From the NCBI GenBank assembly GCA_027482985.1, contig JAIXVO010000275.1, positions 1 to 7,030 of the forward strand: 7,030 bases of DNA, in the 5' to 3' direction. How positions within the stretch are numbered: the first letter of the stretch is position 1; each line of letters starts with the position of its first letter. The notes under the pieces were generated by a model that was not told the origin of the DNA, ran no database searches, and saw nothing but the letters and a program-made list of their open reading frames with translations. Both the position numbers and the translations under genes were made by a program. This stretch comes from Cyanobacteriota bacterium. GTDB taxonomy: Bacteria > Cyanobacteriota > Cyanobacteriia > Leptolyngbyales > Leptolyngbyaceae. This document shows positions 1 to 6,808 of this stretch, piece after piece.

Positions 1-1026
1 AACAATCGGGGGATTGCCCATGAAAATGGCTCAATTGAATCGCCTCATGGACATTTCAAAAACCGCTTGCATCAAGCCCTGCTGCTGCGGGAGTCGGTTG
101 ACTTCCCATCGGTTGCCGAGTACCAGCAGTTGATTGAGCAAGTTGTCGAACGCCTCAATCAAACCTGCTGGGAACGGTTTGAGGTGGAGAAAGCACACCT
201 GAGCGCCTTGCCTGCTTACCGCTACCCAGACTATGAGGTGTTGACGGTCAAAGTCACGACTCATAGCACTATCAACGTCCGCTGCATTACCTACACCGTG
301 CCGTCCCGCTTGAAAGGGGAAACGCTGACGATTCACTTACACCATGACCGGCTGCTGGGTTTTGTCGGCAGAGTCCAAGTGATTGAACTGGCCCGCATTC
401 ATGTTCCGGGGGGTCATGCCATTCGCCGCGCCCGCAGCGTCAACTACCGACACGTCATCGATAGTCTCAGACTCAAGCCACGGGCGTTTTTGTCCTGCAT
501 CTGGCAACAGGATTTACTGCCTGACGACAATTACCGCCAATTATGGCAACAGATGCGGACACAACTCGACTCCTACACCGCCGCTCGGTTGATGACCGAA
601 GCCCTTTACGTTGCCGCTAAACAAGACAAAGAACAGGCCGTTGCCACCTACCTGGCAGCGCAGTTACAAGCCAAAACGCTGACGCTCATTGGCTTACAAC
701 AACAGTTTCGGTTAACGCCGCAACCGCCCACGCCAACGCTCCACACCCAACAACACTCGCTCAAAGACTATGACCAACTCCTGTGTTCCCCTGCCCCAAA
801 CGACGGCAATCGAAGCCCTCAGTCTGCTCCTCAAGTCGCTGCGACTGCCCCACATCCACCAACAGTGGCAGGAATTGGAACGCCAAGCCCTCCAGCAGGG
901 ATGGACTCATGCCCAGTTTCTCTTAGCCGTGTGCGAGTACGAAGCGACGCAACGCTACCAGGCCCGGGTCGAACGCGCCCTCAAAGACGCTCAACTACCG
1001 TCGGCAAAGGCTTTCTCAAACTTTGA
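1..1026 (+). CDS. istA: IS21-family transposase IstA, C-terminal part (5' truncated by window edge)
   Basis: Frame 1 is open from the first base, so the gene begins upstream of the window. The first residues (NRGIAHENGSIESPHGHFK) are the end of the retroviral-integrase-like DDE core; the Glu in GSIESPHGH is the probable third catalytic acid. The two catalytic Asp residues and the N-terminal helix-turn-helix lie outside. After the core come the small beta-barrel segment (around bases 230-400, with VRCITYTVPSRLKG) and the C-terminal helical region, ending in a typical IstA tail near HSLKDYDQLL (about 752-783). IstA cuts and joins the element ends with help from the IstB ATPase. An oddity is that the frame then runs about 85 more codons, rich in Pro, Ser and Arg, over the start of istB. 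This tail looks like out-of-frame istB sequence rather than selected protein. Confidence 0.85.
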   Translation, partial: NNRGIAHENGSIESPHGHFKNRLHQALLLRESVDFPSVAEYQQLIEQVVERLNQTCWERFEVEKAHLSALPAYRYPDYEVLTVKVTTHSTINVRCITYTVPSRLKGETLTIHLHHDRLLGFVGRVQVIELARIHVPGGHAIRRARSVNYRHVIDSLRLKPRAFLSCIWQQDLLPDDNYRQLWQQMRTQLDSYTAARLMTEALYVAAKQDKEQAVATYLAAQLQAKTLTLIGLQQQFRLTPQPPTPTLHTQQHSLKDYDQLLCSPAPNDGNRSPQSAPQVAATAPHPPTVAGIGTPSPPAGMDSCPVSLSRVRVRSDATLPGPGRTRPQRRSTTVGKGFLKL

Positions 1027-1573
1027 TTTTGCCCGCTGCACCGCCCTCAACCCAGCACCTGTGATGCAACTGGCTCAAGATCAAGCGTGGCTGAAACGAG
1101 GTGATAATCTGCTCCTATTTGGTCCTTCAGGAGTGGGCAAGACGCACTTGGCAGCAGCTGTTGGTCGGGCATTGGTCGAGTGGGGGGCAAGGGTGCGCTT
1201 CCTGTCTGCCACGACTCTAGTGCAGTTGTTGCAGGCAGCCAAAGCCAATCTTCAACTCCAATCGGCACTGCTCAAGCTCGACAAGTATGACTTGCTCATT
1301 CTCGACGACCTTAGCTATGTCAGAAAGTCAGAAGCCGAAACCTCTGTCCTCTTTGAGTTGATTGCTCATCGCTACGAACTCAAAAGTTTGCTGATTACGG
1401 CCAATCATCCCTTCAGTGCCTGGGATGAGATCTTCACTGATGCAACCATGACGGTTGCGGCGGTCGATCGTTTAGTTCATCATGCTGTCATCTTAGAAAT
1501 TCAAGCCGAGAGTTTTCGTCAACGGTCGGCTAAACAACGCTCTCTTTCTGATGACAAAAAGCAGCCAAAATAA
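770..1573 (+). CDS. istB: IS21-family helper ATPase IstB (267 aa, intact)
   Basis: This is the AAA+ ATP-binding partner of IstA, related to DnaC/DnaA, which acts in target selection and strand transfer in IS21 transposition. Visible landmarks are an N-terminal helical domain (residues about 12-95), Walker A GPSGVGKTH at 118-126, Walker B LLILDD at 175-180, a sensor-type segment SLLITANHPF near 206-215 and the closing DRLVHHAVILE...ESFRQR motif near 233-251 that is typical of IstB. The length is normal for the family. The start at ATG 770 gives the first Met before the conserved N-terminal helix; no clear Shine-Dalgarno precedes it, so coupling to istA, which it overlaps by 257 bases, is likely. 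The stop codon TAA at 1571-1573 lies in the terminal repeat region of the element. Confidence 0.92.
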   Translation: MTNSCVPLPQTTAIEALSLLLKSLRLPHIHQQWQELERQALQQGWTHAQFLLAVCEYEATQRYQARVERALKDAQLPSAKAFSNFDFARCTALNPAPVMQLAQDQAWLKRGDNLLLFGPSGVGKTHLAAAVGRALVEWGARVRFLSATTLVQLLQAAKANLQLQSALLKLDKYDLLILDDLSYVRKSEAETSVLFELIAHRYELKSLLITANHPFSAWDEIFTDATMTVAAVDRLVHHAVILEIQAESFRQRSAKQRSLSDDKKQPK

Positions 1574-2282
1574 TTGTCGCTATTCGGCCAGGATAATTGA
1601 CATTTGATACATGGACAATGCGGTCCAGGATGGCATCGGCTAAAGTTGGGTCGCCAATCTGCTGATGCCATTGATTGACCGGGATTTGGGTGGCAAATAG
1701 AGAAGCGGCTTTGCGATAGCGCAAGTCCAACAAGTCGAGCAGGTCACGGGCATCCTGGGGACCAAGGGGGTCGCGCAACCAATCATCAAAGATGAGTAAC
1801 CCAAAACTGGCAAGGTGGCGTTGGAGTTTTGGGAAGGAGCCATCAGCCTTGGCCAGTTTGAATTCCAAAAGCAGGTCTGCACTGCGGAGATAGCGCACGG
1901 TGTGTCCCAAGGCGCAGCAATCATTGGCGAGCACAGAAGATAAGAATGTCTTGCCTACGCCTGTCGGTCCGACGACAATTAAATTCAACTTTTCCTGGAC
2001 CCAGTGTCCGCCCGCAAGTTCCAGGAACTTGGATTTGGACAATCCGCGAGCAACTGAAAAATCAATGTCGGCAACAGAGGCGGTGGAAGACAGGTTGGCT
2101 TGCTTGAGACGGTGTTGAAGGCGTTGTTGAGCGCGCCGATAATGTTCGCGCTCGACGAGCAACGAGAAGCGTTCGTCAAATTCCAGATCGTGATAGGTGC
2201 CACTGGTGTGTTGTTCGCTCCAGGCTTCAAGCATGCCGCTTAAGCGCAAGGCTTTGAGTTGTTCAATGGTGGATGAATTCAT
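1530..2282 (-). pseudogene. istB: IstB ATPase of IS21 element 2, C-terminus replaced by insertion of element 1
   Basis: From ATG at 2282 the protein begins MNSSTIEQLKALRLSGM, the usual IstB opening, and the ATG lies 10 bases after the istA stop at 2293-2295. Alternative in-frame starts at 2321 and 2327 would overlap istA; none has a clear ribosome-binding site. Walker A GPTGVGKT is at residues 105-112 and Walker B LLIFDDW at 162-168. Native sequence runs to DAILDRIVHVSN (about residue 227), where IstB proteins should continue with some 20-30 more residues. From there the frame crosses into the terminus of element 1 and adds about 23 foreign residues to a stop at 1530-1532. The ATPase core is complete, so a chimeric protein of 250 residues could still be made, but with its last segment replaced. 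Confidence 0.82.
1571..1602. repeat. Right terminus of IS21 element 1
   Basis: Read from the outside on the minus strand, the end begins TGTCAATTATCC and is followed 24 bases in by GACAATTA. The pair GTCAATTA/GACAATTA is an internal near-repeat (7 of 8), as expected for the multiple transposase-binding repeats at IS21-family ends. The other terminus is outside the window, so the inverted repeat itself cannot be confirmed here. Confidence 0.65.
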
Positions 2283-3138
2283 AAGGATGGGATTAACAAT
2301 AGTATTGGGAACCTCGGACATTGGCATGTTGACCGGTTTGCGACGGTGGAGCCGATTCTGGCAAAGGAGCCGTTTCGAGTTGGGTTTCAAGAATGTTGCG
2401 AATCCGCCGCAACCCGACCATGCCAAAAGCATTCGCACGGCGGCACGCAGCTTCGAAGCGCGCTTGGTCATAGCGTCCTGCTAGTCGTTGCAGTCCTTTC
2501 AGGGTGCGAAACGCTTGTTCCGGGTGAGCTTTGGACTCAAAAATGGCTTGCACCTGAGCCACGGTGGCAGGACCAATGATGGTTGCCTAGCCTAAAAATC
2601 GTTCTTGCGACTGCCCTTTGTAGGCTAAATGTTCGGGTGGCCTGTGTTCGGCAACCGTCGTGTGCCGGTAACGCGCCCGCGAACGTTCGTGCGCCGCCAC
2701 CCGCTGGTGTTGATGAAAAATCTCCACTAATTGCTCACCCAGGTTGACTTGGATCTCCTGACCCACCAGCGTGTAGGGCACCGAGTAGTAGTGACCTTCC
2801 ACTTCAATGTGGTAATCCAGATTCACCTTGGCCCGCTTCCACTGCCCAAACACAAATGGTTGAGTCGGTAAGGGTTTGAGGGCGCTTTGGTCAACCTGCT
2901 CAAATAACTCACGCCGGGACAGGCCGTAGTCATGCATCACCCGCTCATTGAGCCGCTCTAATCGCGCTCGGATAGCTTGGTTGAGAACGGCCAAACTGGT
3001 GAATTGCTCATGCCGCAGCGGGGCGAGAATTTGCCGTTCGACCTCCTGCACCGCCTTTTCCACCTTGCTTTTGTCGCGCGGTTTCTTGGGACGCGCAGGC
3101 AGGATAGCCAGACCATAATGCTCGGCGAACTCCTGGTA
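1603..3138 (-). mobile_element. IS21-family insertion sequence 2, remnant
   Basis: This is a second IS21-type module in the opposite orientation, with istA (3' part) then istB on the minus strand. Its IstB differs strongly from that of element 1 (for example GPTGVGKTF and LLIFDDW against GPSGVGKTH and LLILDDL), so the two are different IS21 members and not duplicated copies. Both ends are lost within the window: the istB end is cut by element 1 at 1602/1603, and the istA front ends at the IS630 left repeat near 3137. Together with the amber codon in istA, this makes the element a decayed relic unable to move by itself. Confidence 0.85.
2293..3138 (-). pseudogene. istA: IstA transposase of IS21 element 2, truncated and with an in-frame amber codon
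   Basis: The visible part starts at YQEFAEHYG, right at the edge of the IS630 element, and keeps the end of the DDE core ([16 protein letters not shown], in which the Glu is the likely third catalytic acid). The beta-barrel region follows with [19 protein letters not shown]. At 2587-2589 a TAG interrupts the frame after QERFLG. Reading straight on in the same frame gives ATIIGPATVAQVQAIFES and HPEQAFRTLKGLQRLAGRYD, the standard IstA C-terminal domain, ending at TAA 2293-2295. Family members usually carry Trp near the stop position, so a TGG-to-TAG change is the simplest origin; this is from memory of the family. The first roughly half of the protein, with DNA-binding domain and both catalytic Asp, is absent. 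A GTG at 3156 could open the frame from inside the IS630 repeat, but that would be fortuitous. Confidence 0.85.
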
Positions 3139-3163
3139 TAGCTGTCGCCAAGACACTTAGGAC
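3137..3163. repeat. IS630 element, left terminal inverted repeat (with flanking TA)
   Basis: It reads TATAGCTGTCGCCAAGAC, then AC, then TTAGGAC. It matches the reverse complement of 4077-4103 at 25 of 27 positions; only the two bases at 3155-3156 differ. The outermost TA is the presumed target duplication. Confidence 0.95.
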
Positions 3164-3205
3164 GTAGACTGAGAGGTATCTACCCCGCTAAAATCCCTTG
3201 AACTT

Positions 3206-4083
3206 ATGGCAAAAGCGTACAGTTATGACTTGCGGCAAAAGGTGATCAACGCCATCCAGCTAGACGGCATGCGGAAAAGCGAAGCTGCACAAGTATTTGG
3301 AATCAGTCGCAACACGATCAACTTGTGGCTGCAGCGGCAGGAAACCACTGGCGATTATCAAGCCCATACCACGCGTCCGCATCAAACGCACAGCAAAATT
3401 ACTGATTGGGCTAAGTTTGCCGAGTTTGCTCAGTAGCATGGCGGCAAAACCCAAAAGCAGATGGCGCAGTTGTGGGGTGAACCCATTAGTGACCGGACGA
3501 TCGCCAGGGCGTTAGAAAAGCTGGGTTTGAGTCGAAAAAAAAGACTTATGGCTATCGCGAACGAGATGCCCAAAAACGCGCCACGTTCCTAGCAGACCTG
3601 GCGCAGGTGCCCCTTGCAGACCGGGTGTACCTCGATGAATCAGGCATGGATGAACGAGACGACTATGGCTATGGTTGGTGTAAACCAGGCGTGCGGTTTG
3701 AAGCGCTTAAGTCAGGCCGCCGGCGGGGTCGGATCAATATGATCGCTGCTTATTGTGAGCACCAGTTGAGTGCCGCCTTTACCATCGAGGGTGCTTGTAA
3801 TCGCGTCGTGTTTGAAACCTGGCTGGAACAGTGTTTATTGCCAACCCTCGAACCTGGGAAGGTTTTGATTTTAGATAACGCCACGTTTCACCATGGTGGA
3901 CGGATTACTCAACTCGTTGAGGCAGCAGGGTGTCGGTTGTTGTATCTACCGGCTTATTCCCCAGATTTTAATCGGATTGAGAAGTGTTGGGCTTGGCTGA
4001 AAAGTCGCATTCGCCAAAGCTTGTCTAATTTTGAATCTTTACGGTCAGCGATGGAATCGGTTTTGAAGGATGCCGTGTCCTAA
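3206..4083 (+). pseudogene. IS630-family DDE transposase, amber codon plus -1 frame change
   Basis: Reconstructed, this is a 292-residue transposase in two frames. Frame A starts at ATG 3206 (MAKAYSYDLRQKVINAI) and carries the first helix-turn-helix, with RKSEAAQVFGISRNTINLWL at about residues 23-42. It is stopped by TAG at 3434-3436 after KFAEFAQ, yet continues in frame with HGGKTQKQMAQLWG and ISDRTIARALEKLGLSRKK, the expected second DNA-binding part. At the A8 run 3535-3542 the reading must step back one base to continue as KKTYGYRERDAQKR and the catalytic domain. The DDE triad is visible: Asp at 3634 (VYLDESG), Asp at 3874 (LILDNATFH) and Glu at 3979 (NRIEKCW). There are 34 residues between the last two, as in IS630/Tc1. 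The frame change could be programmed; the amber codon cannot be explained that way and probably inactivates this copy unless suppressed. Confidence 0.9.
3535..3541 (+). promoter_or_regulatory. Candidate -1 ribosomal frameshift site (A AAA AAA)
   Basis: In the upstream frame the codons are CGA AAA AAA AGA, so the seven A residues are phased exactly as an X XXY YYZ slippery heptamer. A -1 slip here gives SRKKKTYGY, which joins the two transposase halves without loss. Several IS families, including some IS630 members, use this device. A one-base loss or gain in the A run by mutation would look the same, so programmed use is an inference. Confidence 0.55.
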
Positions 4084-4103
4084 CAGTCTTGGCGACAGCT
4101 ATA
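4077..4103. repeat. IS630 element, right terminal inverted repeat (with flanking TA)
   Basis: Its reverse complement reads TATAGCTGTCGCCAAGAC, then TG, then TTAGGAC, pairing with the left repeat at 3137-3163. The transposase stop codon (TAA, 4081-4083) lies inside this repeat. Confidence 0.95.
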
Positions 4104-4108
4104 CAACC

Positions 4109-4151
4109 AAATAATAAGCGGTAGGAGGCTTGTGAAGTCCTGCTACCGCTT
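4109..4151 (-). terminator. Rho-independent terminator of the nitrate operon, after narB
   Basis: The arms AAGCGGTAG (4116-4124) and CTACCGCTT (4143-4151) pair perfectly over 9 bp. The stem goes on inward after one mismatch with three more pairs and a few further pairs around a small bulge, leaving a short loop. Read on the minus strand, the hairpin starts 26 bases after the narB stop and is followed by ATTATTT, a short U-rich tract. On the plus strand no T run follows, so it serves narB and not the IS630 transposase. Confidence 0.75.
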
Positions 4152-4177
4152 GTGGTGAGGTTGAACAGGATTGGAGA

Positions 4178-6388
4178 TTAGCGAGTTGCCGTGCTGGTGG
4201 TTGACAGGGTTTCATCGATCGCGCCGGCACTTCCCCTGACGATCGCCCTGGGCAACGGCACCACCTGCACCGCGCAGGCTTTGAGTTCTGGTTGTTTCGA
4301 CTCTGGGCAGGAGGCCGCGTGTGTCACGGCATTGGCTTCCGCTTGCTCGGCCCACAGCTCACCCCAATGGAGGGGAACAAAAACAACGCCACGGGCAATC
4401 CAGCGGGTCAAGGTGATGGGGAAGCGAGAGGCCCCCCGGCGCGATCGCACTTCCACCCAATCGGCTTCCTGCAATCCGAGCTGGTTAGCATCTTGGGGGT
4501 GCATTTCCAGCAACGGTTGGGGGTGCATTTGGCGAATTTTTTCGATGTGCCCGGTGCGCGTTTGGGTATGCCAATGTCCGTACAAGCGGCCTGTCGTCAG
4601 GACAAAGGGATAGGCGGGATCGGGGGGTTCAGCTAAACCGCGAGCATGGCAGGCGGCAAAGCGGGCGCGCCCGTCCGGGGTGGGAAAGGCGAAATTGGTA
4701 TATAGCCGCTGGTTGGTTGGTGTGGCGGAGGCAGAACTGGGGCAGGGCCATTGAATCGGACCGTGCTGGCGTAAGCGATCGTGGCTTAACCCGGTCATGT
4801 CGCAAACACGCCCTTGAGTGAGTTGGACGTATTCGGCATAGACTTCAGCAGCGGTCGTAAAAGGGAATTTGGCGGCAAAGCCGAGGCGACGACCGACTTC
4901 TGCAAAAATTTGCCAGTCCGGTCGAGCGGCTCCCGGTGGGGGTTGGAAGGCTTGACAGAGGGTGACTACCCGTTCTGAGTTAGTCATGGTGCCAGTTTTT
5001 TCGCCCCATTGTGCCGCTGGTAGCAATAGATGAGCGTACTGGGCGGTTTCGGTGGGGTAGTAGGCATCCTGGCAGATGGTGAATGGCGATCGCCGTAAGG
5101 CAGCTTTAGATCGGTCAAGATCAGGCAGACTCACGGCTGGATTGGTAGCCACGACCCAGAGCAGTCCTACCGCTCCGGTTTCTAAACCCGTCACCATTTC
5201 CCAGGCCGTGCGACCAGGAGTAGGGGACAGATGACCAGCGGGGAGATGCCAGAAGTGTTCGATCTCAGCTCGATGCTCCGGGATCAGTACATGTCGGTAG
5301 CCGGGCAGCAAACTACATAAGCCCCCGGTTTCCCGCCCGCCCATCGCATTGGGTTGACCCGTGAGCGAAAAGGGCCCTGCCCCCGGTTTGCCGATCTGCC
5401 CCGTCAGCAGATGCAGGTTGATCAGCGATCGCACCTTCGCCGTGCCTTCACTCGATTGATTCATCCCCATCGACCAGAGCGACAGGACGCGGGGCGACTC
5501 ACCCCACCAGCGGGCAGCAGTTTCTAACTCGGCGATCGTGATCCCACAGCGTTCAGCCACTCGGTGCGGGGGATAGAAGGCAATCACCTCGGCAAAGGCC
5601 GCAAACCCAGAGGTGTGATGATCGATAAAGGCTTGATCTAGCAATCCCCACTGTTGCAACAGGTAAGCGATCCCATGCAGCAAATCGATGTCAGTTCCCG
5701 GTTGAATCGCCAAGTGTAAATCGGCATCTTCCGCCGTTTTCGTGCGACGGGGATCGACCACGATCAGCTTCATCTGGGGGTTTTTCTTATGATGCTTTTG
5801 CAAGCGATTATGCAAGATGGGGTGGCATTCTGCCGAATTCGCGCCAATGATGAAAGCGCAATCGGTCAACTCCACATCTTCATAACAACAGGGTGGCCCA
5901 TCAGAACCGAGGCTCTGCATATAGCCCGACACAGCGGACGACATGCACAAGCGCGAATTGGAGTCAAAGTTGTTCGTCCCCAAACACCCTTTTAGGAGTT
6001 TTTGGGCGATGTAGTAATCTTCCGTTTGCATTTGCCCCGAGCCGTACATGCAAATCGCATCGGCTCCCTGAGTCTGCACCACGGTTTGAATCCGCTGCAC
6101 CACGTGTTGGAGCGCTTCATCCCAGGTGATGACTTGAAACGGGACATCCAGGGAGGGGCGAAACATGGGCTGGAGCAGGCGATTCGTGTTGAGCGCTTCG
6201 GCGATCGTCGCCCCTTTCACACAGACCATGCCTTGACTGGAGGGATGCGCGCGATCGCCCCTCACTTTCCACTGACTCGCCCGTTGTTTGCTGTCGCTGG
6301 TCGAGGCAGGCTGAGCACCCGGCAGGACTTCCAAACCACACCCCACACCACAGTAAGGGCAAAGCGTTTTTGCCGAAGTCGTCGTCAT
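4178..6388 (-). CDS. narB: Assimilatory nitrate reductase NarB, ferredoxin-dependent (736 aa)
   Basis: NarB reduces nitrate to nitrite in the cytoplasm with electrons from ferredoxin; it is a monomeric molybdenum bis-MGD enzyme with one [4Fe-4S] cluster. The cluster ligands are visible as Cys10, Cys13 and Cys17 (CPYCGVGC) and Cys56 (GMVCVKG), with Lys58 in the conserved electron-relay place. Cys148 in [10 protein letters not shown] is the expected Mo ligand. Further family motifs include [30 protein letters not shown] with GGRETGG, and the C-terminal MGD-binding domain ([20 protein letters not shown]). No signal peptide or Tat motif is present, unlike periplasmic NapA. Length is normal for cyanobacterial NarB and no key residue is missing. 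The start at ATG 6388 has AGGAG (6393-6397) upstream and overlaps the preceding gene by ATGA. It is the last gene of the operon. Cyanobacterial NarB genes are usually NtcA-controlled from a promoter before nirA, outside this window. Confidence 0.97.
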   Translation of the reverse strand: MTTTSAKTLCPYCGVGCGLEVLPGAQPASTSDSKQRASQWKVRGDRAHPSSQGMVCVKGATIAEALNTNRLLQPMFRPSLDVPFQVITWDEALQHVVQRIQTVVQTQGADAICMYGSGQMQTEDYYIAQKLLKGCLGTNNFDSNSRLCMSSAVSGYMQSLGSDGPPCCYEDVELTDCAFIIGANSAECHPILHNRLQKHHKKNPQMKLIVVDPRRTKTAEDADLHLAIQPGTDIDLLHGIAYLLQQWGLLDQAFIDHHTSGFAAFAEVIAFYPPHRVAERCGITIAELETAARWWGESPRVLSLWSMGMNQSSEGTAKVRSLINLHLLTGQIGKPGAGPFSLTGQPNAMGGRETGGLCSLLPGYRHVLIPEHRAEIEHFWHLPAGHLSPTPGRTAWEMVTGLETGAVGLLWVVATNPAVSLPDLDRSKAALRRSPFTICQDAYYPTETAQYAHLLLPAAQWGEKTGTMTNSERVVTLCQAFQPPPGAARPDWQIFAEVGRRLGFAAKFPFTTAAEVYAEYVQLTQGRVCDMTGLSHDRLRQHGPIQWPCPSSASATPTNQRLYTNFAFPTPDGRARFAACHARGLAEPPDPAYPFVLTTGRLYGHWHTQTRTGHIEKIRQMHPQPLLEMHPQDANQLGLQEADWVEVRSRRGASRFPITLTRWIARGVVFVPLHWGELWAEQAEANAVTHAASCPESKQPELKACAVQVVPLPRAIVRGSAGAIDETLSTTSTATR
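4441..6258. repeat. Four HIP1 octamers (GCGATCGC) inside narB
   Basis: Exact copies of the palindrome are at 4441-4448, 5086-5093, 5425-5432 and 6251-6258; the one at 5086 is the fuller GGCGATCGCC form. HIP1 is a highly repeated octamer of many cyanobacterial genomes. I found none in bases 1-4108. The contrast marks narB as resident chromosomal DNA and the insertion sequences as later arrivals. Confidence 0.85.
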
Positions 6389-6714
6389 TCTTCTCCTAAA
6401 AGCGTCTGCGTTGCAGAATCAAAAATATGGGCTAAAGTCACTGAATGCATTAAATCTCGCTGGTTCACTTGCAATTGCACACAAGGAATCTGGACGATTT
6501 CGATCGCACCACTTGCAGTCCGGGTCCGAATTTCCAACTGGGCCTCCAGGGGCGCTTCAAACAGCAGTCGTTGTTGCGGAAACACCAGGCGTTCAAAGTG
6601 GGCCGTGACCGGCGTGGTGAGGACAGCCGTTTGCAGAGTGGCGGTCGGGTTGACGTAATAGCACAGGATGAAATCGAGGGAGTCAGATGAAACGGTAGCC
6701 GCTGGCGCAATCAT
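6385..6714 (-). CDS. DUF1830-like small protein in the nitrate operon (109 aa)
   Basis: This is a small soluble protein with no signal peptide or membrane segment. Residues about 14-80 contain [32 protein letters not shown] and IPC, which I recognise as the pattern of DUF1830, a small family of cyanobacterial proteins of unknown function; the assignment is from memory and needs a profile search. Cys18 and Cys78 are both in conserved-looking places. The start is set at ATG 6714 because GAGGAG (6722-6727) sits seven bases before it; a longer form from TTG at 6795 lacks this support and would add a hydrophobic stretch not seen in the domain. The gene begins 94 bases after nrtD and its TGA overlaps the narB ATG, so it is very likely co-transcribed and co-translated with narB. 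A role in nitrate reductase assembly or control is possible, but only from position. I cannot give a biochemical function. Confidence 0.8.
   Translation of the reverse strand: MIAPAATVSSDSLDFILCYYVNPTATLQTAVLTTPVTAHFERLVFPQQRLLFEAPLEAQLEIRTRTASGAIEIVQIPCVQLQVNQRDLMHSVTLAHIFDSATQTLLGEE
6393..6397 (-). promoter_or_regulatory. narB ribosome-binding site
   Basis: AGGAG lies four bases before the narB ATG and inside the last codons of the upstream gene. Together with the ATGA overlap it fixes the narB start and suggests translational coupling. Confidence 0.75.
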
Positions 6715-6808
6715 GGCAACACTCCTCGCAGTCAACACCAGATGGAGAACAAGGGCAAGCTGGGTGGCTGAGATGACATCACCCCAACCCCCCAAGACTG
6801 GAACAAGG
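6715..6808. other. Spacer between nrtD and the DUF1830-like gene
   Basis: These 94 bases contain the ribosome-binding site noted above. I see no convincing terminator hairpin with a U tract and no NtcA-type GTA-N8-TAC site, so the genes on either side are best read as one operon. Confidence 0.5.
6722..6727 (-). promoter_or_regulatory. Ribosome-binding site of the DUF1830-like gene
   Basis: GAGGAG with a seven-base spacer to ATG 6714 is the strongest Shine-Dalgarno in the window. It decides the 109-residue start over the TTG at 6795. Confidence 0.8.

Larger units (their letters stand above)
1..1602 (+). mobile_element. IS21-family insertion sequence 1, right part (left end outside window)
   Basis: The element carries the classical IS21 pair, istA followed by overlapping istB on the same strand. 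The right boundary is placed at 1602 for two reasons. The sequence just after the istB stop ends in ...ATAATTGACA, which fits the TG...CA ends of this family. From 1603 onward the reverse strand reads as a different IstB protein that is broken at exactly this point. The left end lies before base 1. It is inserted into the istB of IS21 element 2, so it arrived later than that element. The 8 bases at 1603-1610 (TTTGATAC) would hold the target duplication, which in this family is usually 4-8 bp. istB is intact and visible istA is open, so the element may still be active; this cannot be settled without the left half. Confidence 0.85.
3139..4101 (+). mobile_element. IS630/Tc1-mariner element, ISY100-like
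   Basis: The element is about 963 bp, bounded by TA on each side (3137-3138 and 4102-4103), the normal target duplication of IS630/Tc1-mariner elements. It has near-perfect 27-bp inverted ends and one transposase reading unit of DD34E type that fills almost all of it. The size, layout and protein (AYSYDLRQKVINAI, RNTINLWLQR, LDNATFH, NRIEKCW) closely recall ISY100 of Synechocystis, as I remember that element. The left end sits in the istA of IS21 element 2; the right end sits just downstream of the narB terminator. Confidence 0.93.

Noticed and set aside
2283..2471. Longer N-terminus of IstB from element 2
   Set aside because: The extra 63 residues are read out of frame from the istA C-terminal domain, and conserved IstB sequence begins at the Met at 2282.
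2587..3436. Amber codon reassignment in this organism
   Set aside because: The two in-frame TAG codons replace different residues and both lie in decaying mobile elements; narB, nearby and intact, gives no sign of recoding.
4116..4151. NtcA-type palindrome (GTA...TAC) in the hairpin behind narB
   Set aside because: The spacing between GTA and TAC is much longer than eight bases, it lies downstream of the operon, and the structure is better explained as a terminator.
4191..4636. Two overlapping plus-strand open frames (140 and 114 codons) opposite the narB 3' end
   Set aside because: They are antisense to the conserved C-terminal domain of NarB, with composition typical of out-of-frame translation and no ribosome-binding site of note.
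6002..6658. Plus-strand open frame of 218 codons opposite narB and the DUF1830-like gene
   Set aside because: It is antisense to two well-supported genes, has no recognisable domain and has the Arg/Ser/His-rich look of a shadow frame.
6715..6795. Longer start (TTG) for the DUF1830-like gene
   Set aside because: The added 27 residues have no family support and the strong GAGGAG site fits the ATG at 6714.
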